This document shows, in pieces, positions 61,442-64,000 of a stretch of 64,000 nucleotides of DNA (position 1 is the first letter of the stretch; every line of letters begins with the position of its first letter). The notes below the pieces were generated by a model. The model did no database searches. It saw only the letters and a list, made by a program, of their open reading frames with translations, and had not been told where the DNA came from. This DNA comes from Mixta hanseatica. Its GTDB lineage: Bacteria; Pseudomonadota; Gammaproteobacteria; Enterobacterales; Enterobacteriaceae. The position numbers and the translations under genes are program-made. Where the stretch lies: contig NZ_CP082904.1 of the NCBI RefSeq assembly GCF_023517775.1, positions 2,666,001-2,730,000 on the forward strand. The letters are read 5' to 3'.

Positions 61442-62839
61442 TTACTCGCTCAATTTTTTATGCAGCCCTGACTTTATTATGCTGGCAGCAACAAATAGTG
61501 TTATCACACTTTTGATCGCAAGGCTCAATGCAAAAGACATATGGCTATTTATATATGCAGCCAAATAATATACAACAATTAGGCCTGCGGTAAAGGCTAT
61601 TAAATAAGCACCAGAGATAACATTATTTTTTATTATCCATGTTGACGTTATATAATGCATTAACGCCAACATAAAATAGGAGGCGATTGTAGCCCAAGCG
61701 GATCCCACGATGCCAAACCTTGGTATCAAACAATAGTTTAGAAATATATTAAAAATTACAGCAATAAGAGTTGCACCAGAAATTATCATTGCGTGTTTTT
61801 TATAAAATAGAAAATTCACATATATTAGATAAATATGAATTAGTGCATTGCCAACAAAAATAAGTGGTAATATGCCCACGCTGGCGTAATATTTTTTATC
61901 AGCAAGAACAAAAATAGCCTCTTGAGAGAATAAAATTGAGACTACGCTTATACAGAAAACAACTAACGTACTGGCATAAATATTATTTTTTATTTTATCA
62001 ATTTTTTGCTCTTCAATTAGCCTGTAAAGACGAGGTTGCCATGATGAGTTCCAGGCCATAATTACAACAAGAATTCCTGTGCCAATATTGTAGGCAAAGG
62101 AGTATAAACCAGCCTCATAGCTTCCTAACTCACGGTTTATTATCAGCCTGTCAGCCTGTGATAATAATGAATTAGACAATACATGTATTATCAGCGGCAC
62201 CGAAAATAGAACAGCCTCTTTCAGGAGTTTAAAATCAAAGTTTCCCCTGGCAATTTTCTTAAATTTATGAGTTACATAAATGATTAGAATTAAGCTAACA
62301 ATAACTTGAGAATAAATTTTAGACAAATACTGATGCTGTGTTAACGTAATGGCAAAGATAAATATTAATACTATTTCACTTACTTTAGAAATAACATTGA
62401 TTTTTACATAGCTTCCACTATCTCTTGCAGCCTGTAGATAGCAGGTATATATATATATATATGATAGTAAGATACATATACCCATAACCCAAAAAAAATC
62501 ACTTTCTTCAATACCCAGCAGAGCCGAAAGGGGTTTCATGAAAAAAGGACTAAGGGTTAACAGCATAAGTTGAAAGGGAAAGAGAAAATAAAGAACACTC
62601 TTTAAATAACTGCCAAAATTTTCTTGCGTAAGCATATATCTATTAATAACAGCATTTTGCAAATTTAAGCTAATAAACACATAAAGTATCATTATTGCTG
62701 TGTTAATAATAGATAGCTTACCATATTGCTCCGGATCTAGTACTCTTGATAACAGTGGCAGGGATATAAAAAGAAATCCTTTAACAAACATATCTCCTAA
62801 TGCATAGTTTGCAAAGTCTTTAACGGTTTTAAATTTCAT
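61442..62839 (-). CDS. wzx: Wzx, O-antigen repeat-unit flippase
   Basis: A 465-residue polytopic membrane protein of the PST/MOP family with about 12-14 transmembrane segments. The N-terminal FANYALGDMFVKGFLFISLP with LLSRVLDPEQYGKLSIINTA is characteristic. It moves the lipid-linked repeat across the inner membrane. The coding sequence contains a 17-base TA tract at 62446-62462 coding for alternating Tyr and Ile. It overlaps the upstream glycosyltransferase gene by 11 bases. Confidence 0.88.
   Translation of the reverse strand: MKFKTVKDFANYALGDMFVKGFLFISLPLLSRVLDPEQYGKLSIINTAIMILYVFISLNLQNAVINRYMLTQENFGSYLKSVLYFLFPFQLMLLTLSPFFMKPLSALLGIEESDFFWVMGICILLSYIYIYTCYLQAARDSGSYVKINVISKVSEIVLIFIFAITLTQHQYLSKIYSQVIVSLILIIYVTHKFKKIARGNFDFKLLKEAVLFSVPLIIHVLSNSLLSQADRLIINRELGSYEAGLYSFAYNIGTGILVVIMAWNSSWQPRLYRLIEEQKIDKIKNNIYASTLVVFCISVVSILFSQEAIFVLADKKYYASVGILPLIFVGNALIHIYLIYVNFLFYKKHAMIISGATLIAVIFNIFLNYCLIPRFGIVGSAWATIASYFMLALMHYITSTWIIKNNVISGAYLIAFTAGLIVVYYLAAYINSHMSFALSLAIKSVITLFVAASIIKSGLHKKLSE
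62446..62462. repeat. TA dinucleotide tract inside wzx
   Basis: Seventeen bases of strictly alternating T and A (eight and a half units) within the coding sequence. Gain or loss of one unit would shift the wzx frame. Confidence 0.9.
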
Positions 62840-63884
62840 TTTTTGCTACTGAACTAATATATGAATTAATTTGTTTTTTATACATGCCTTCTAAATCATA
62901 AAGTTGCGCAGCATTATAAAAAATATTATATTCAAGTTTCATTTTATTCAACGCTTTTTTTAGTGAATCTTTGCTTGTTGCCTTAAATACTATTCCGTTT
63001 TCTTTGACTAAATCTTCTTTACATCCTACGCGATCACTAATAATAACCGGTAATCCCAGCGACAGAGCTTCTTCAACTACCAGCCCCCAAGGTTCTGCAA
63101 GCGAAGGTAAAATAAAAGCGTCACACTGACGGTAAATATTTTCTAATTCGCGATTATTAATATAACCTAAAAATGTAATGTTGTTTTTCGCCTTTTTTTG
63201 CAAATCATCGGTGTCCGGGCCGCTTCCGGCAATAATAAGTTGTTCTCCTGTTTCATTAAATACGTCAATAAGCAATGAAAGGTTTTTCTCAGGGGCTAAT
63301 CTCCCTACATAAAGATATTTTAAGTCGTCATGACTAACCGCTTGATGAGCATGACTATGTGCTTCACGCGGAGGATTAGCTACACCAACACCGTGGGTGA
63401 TGTAAATTTTTCCAGAAAAGCCGAGGTGTGCCAGAATTTCTTTCTGTAATATGCCTGAAGGATAAGCAGCCCCCATTCGGGTGAGGAACAATTTTTTTAA
63501 TCGGCCTGCTATGCCGGTCATACGCGTTTCAAGTATACTACTTTCAATTACAACAGCATTTTTTCTTCTGGGCGAAAGTAAAGAAAGGAAGAAAAGCTCT
63601 TTTATCTCCCAACCAGGAAAAACCAAACGTTGATAATTACATTTTTTTAACTTACGATAAACTGATTGCAACACCTTTAATTTATCACGTGTTTCAAAAT
63701 CTTCATCCTGAATATATTCATGATCAAATTTGCAATCATAATTATAAAAATCCGCTTCACGCATTGAGGATTTTTTAGAAATAAAAATAACTTTAATATT
63801 TATTTGACAAGTAAGTGAATTAAATAAGTTGACTTTATAAAAAGCAGGAATATTAGTAATGAATATCAGGTCGTAATTTTTCAT
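62829..63884 (-). CDS. GT4-family glycosyltransferase of the O-antigen cluster
   Basis: A 351-residue GT-B glycosyltransferase. The C-terminal half has YLYVGRLAPEKNLSLLIDVF, IIAGSGPDTDDL and ILPSLAEPWGLVVEEALSLG (the E-x7-E motif), followed by PVIISDRVGC. It should add a sugar to the repeat unit. It overlaps the gene to its right by four bases (ATGA) and wzx by 11, so the cluster reads as one transcript from right to left. Confidence 0.85.
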   Translation of the reverse strand: MKNYDLIFITNIPAFYKVNLFNSLTCQINIKVIFISKKSSMREADFYNYDCKFDHEYIQDEDFETRDKLKVLQSVYRKLKKCNYQRLVFPGWEIKELFFLSLLSPRRKNAVVIESSILETRMTGIAGRLKKLFLTRMGAAYPSGILQKEILAHLGFSGKIYITHGVGVANPPREAHSHAHQAVSHDDLKYLYVGRLAPEKNLSLLIDVFNETGEQLIIAGSGPDTDDLQKKAKNNITFLGYINNRELENIYRQCDAFILPSLAEPWGLVVEEALSLGLPVIISDRVGCKEDLVKENGIVFKATSKDSLKKALNKMKLEYNIFYNAAQLYDLEGMYKKQINSYISSVAKNEI

Positions 63885-64000
63885 TTACTTACCTGCTCAA
63901 TAACTTCCTGCCATTTTAGCAAGATTTGTTTCTCACTATACATCGCGATGCTTTCAGGAGCCTTTTGGCTTAGTTCTTTTTGCATAGCTTTATTTTCCAT
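63881..64000 (-). CDS. C-terminal end of a further O-antigen cluster gene, probably a glycosyltransferase
   Basis: The last 39 codons of a gene that continues past the right edge, ending YSEKQILLKWQEVIEQVSK. The pattern (short helix with Tyr-Ser-x-x-x-x-x-x-x-W near the end) is common at the ends of GT4 glycosyltransferases. Its stop overlaps the next start by four bases, so it belongs to the same transcript. Confidence 0.6.
   Translation of the reverse strand: MENKAMQKELSQKAPESIAMYSEKQILLKWQEVIEQVSK

Overview
The window reads as chromosome of an enterobacterium, most likely Erwiniaceae (Pantoea/Erwinia/Mixta type). This rests on the backbone order cbl-nac, tRNA-Asn, tmaR-yeeA-dacD-sbcB-plaP, yeeZ, hisLGDCBHAFI, wzz, gnd and an O-antigen locus, which follows the Escherichia coli his/rfb region but with different insertions. 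The genus is inference; no 16S or other typing gene is present.

Layout. 1-2169: end of a maltose-type ABC locus (binding protein running off the left edge, divergent MalK-like ATPase) and an orphan phnH. 2597-4789: a GGDEF-EAL enzyme with both active sites. 4865-7576: an SDR broken by one missing base, and a TPP-dependent pyruvate oxidase-like enzyme. 7742-9767: regulators cbl and nac; nac has a recognisable sigma-54 promoter and an almost perfect NtrC site. 10334-16446: a CitMHS transporter, an Rpn nuclease with a damaged 5' end, and a three-gene CUT2 sugar ABC operon. 16896-21199: two identical tRNA-Asn genes bracketing a PhyH-like dioxygenase, a TetR regulator and a trypsin/NUC-endonuclease fusion. 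21904-25727: a chaperone-pilin-usher cluster whose usher has an in-frame amber codon. 25818-31816: tmaR, yeeA, dacD, a lipoprotein and a ydeP-type molybdopterin oxidoreductase. 32133-33454: a polymorphic toxin (DUF6883-like end) with a DUF4926-like immunity gene. 33617-37422: sbcB, yfaZ and plaP, the last preceded by a 63-codon leader ORF overlapping its start. 37552-43155: putrescine (Puu) genes puuE, puuA, puuD, puuR and puuB, without puuC. 43205-51447: yeeZ and the complete his operon with leader peptide and attenuator. 51482-64000: wzz, gnd and, read right to left, an AT-rich O-antigen cluster with glycosyltransferases, wzx, wzy and UDP-L-FucNAc genes.

How the genes fit together. PlaP should import putrescine; PuuA, PuuB, PuuD and PuuE cover its gamma-glutamylation route to GABA and succinate semialdehyde, with the aldehyde dehydrogenase step supplied from elsewhere. 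FnlA/FnlB/FnlC make UDP-L-FucNAc for the nearby glycosyltransferases; Wzx flips, Wzy polymerises and Wzz sets the length of the O-antigen. Nac and Cbl form a nitrogen/sulfur regulatory pair. The accessory items (toxin/immunity, trypsin-nuclease, fimbriae) sit as separate insertions between core genes. The most interesting candidates are the plaP leader ORF, the trypsin-nuclease between duplicated tRNAs, and the toxin with a base-composition break.
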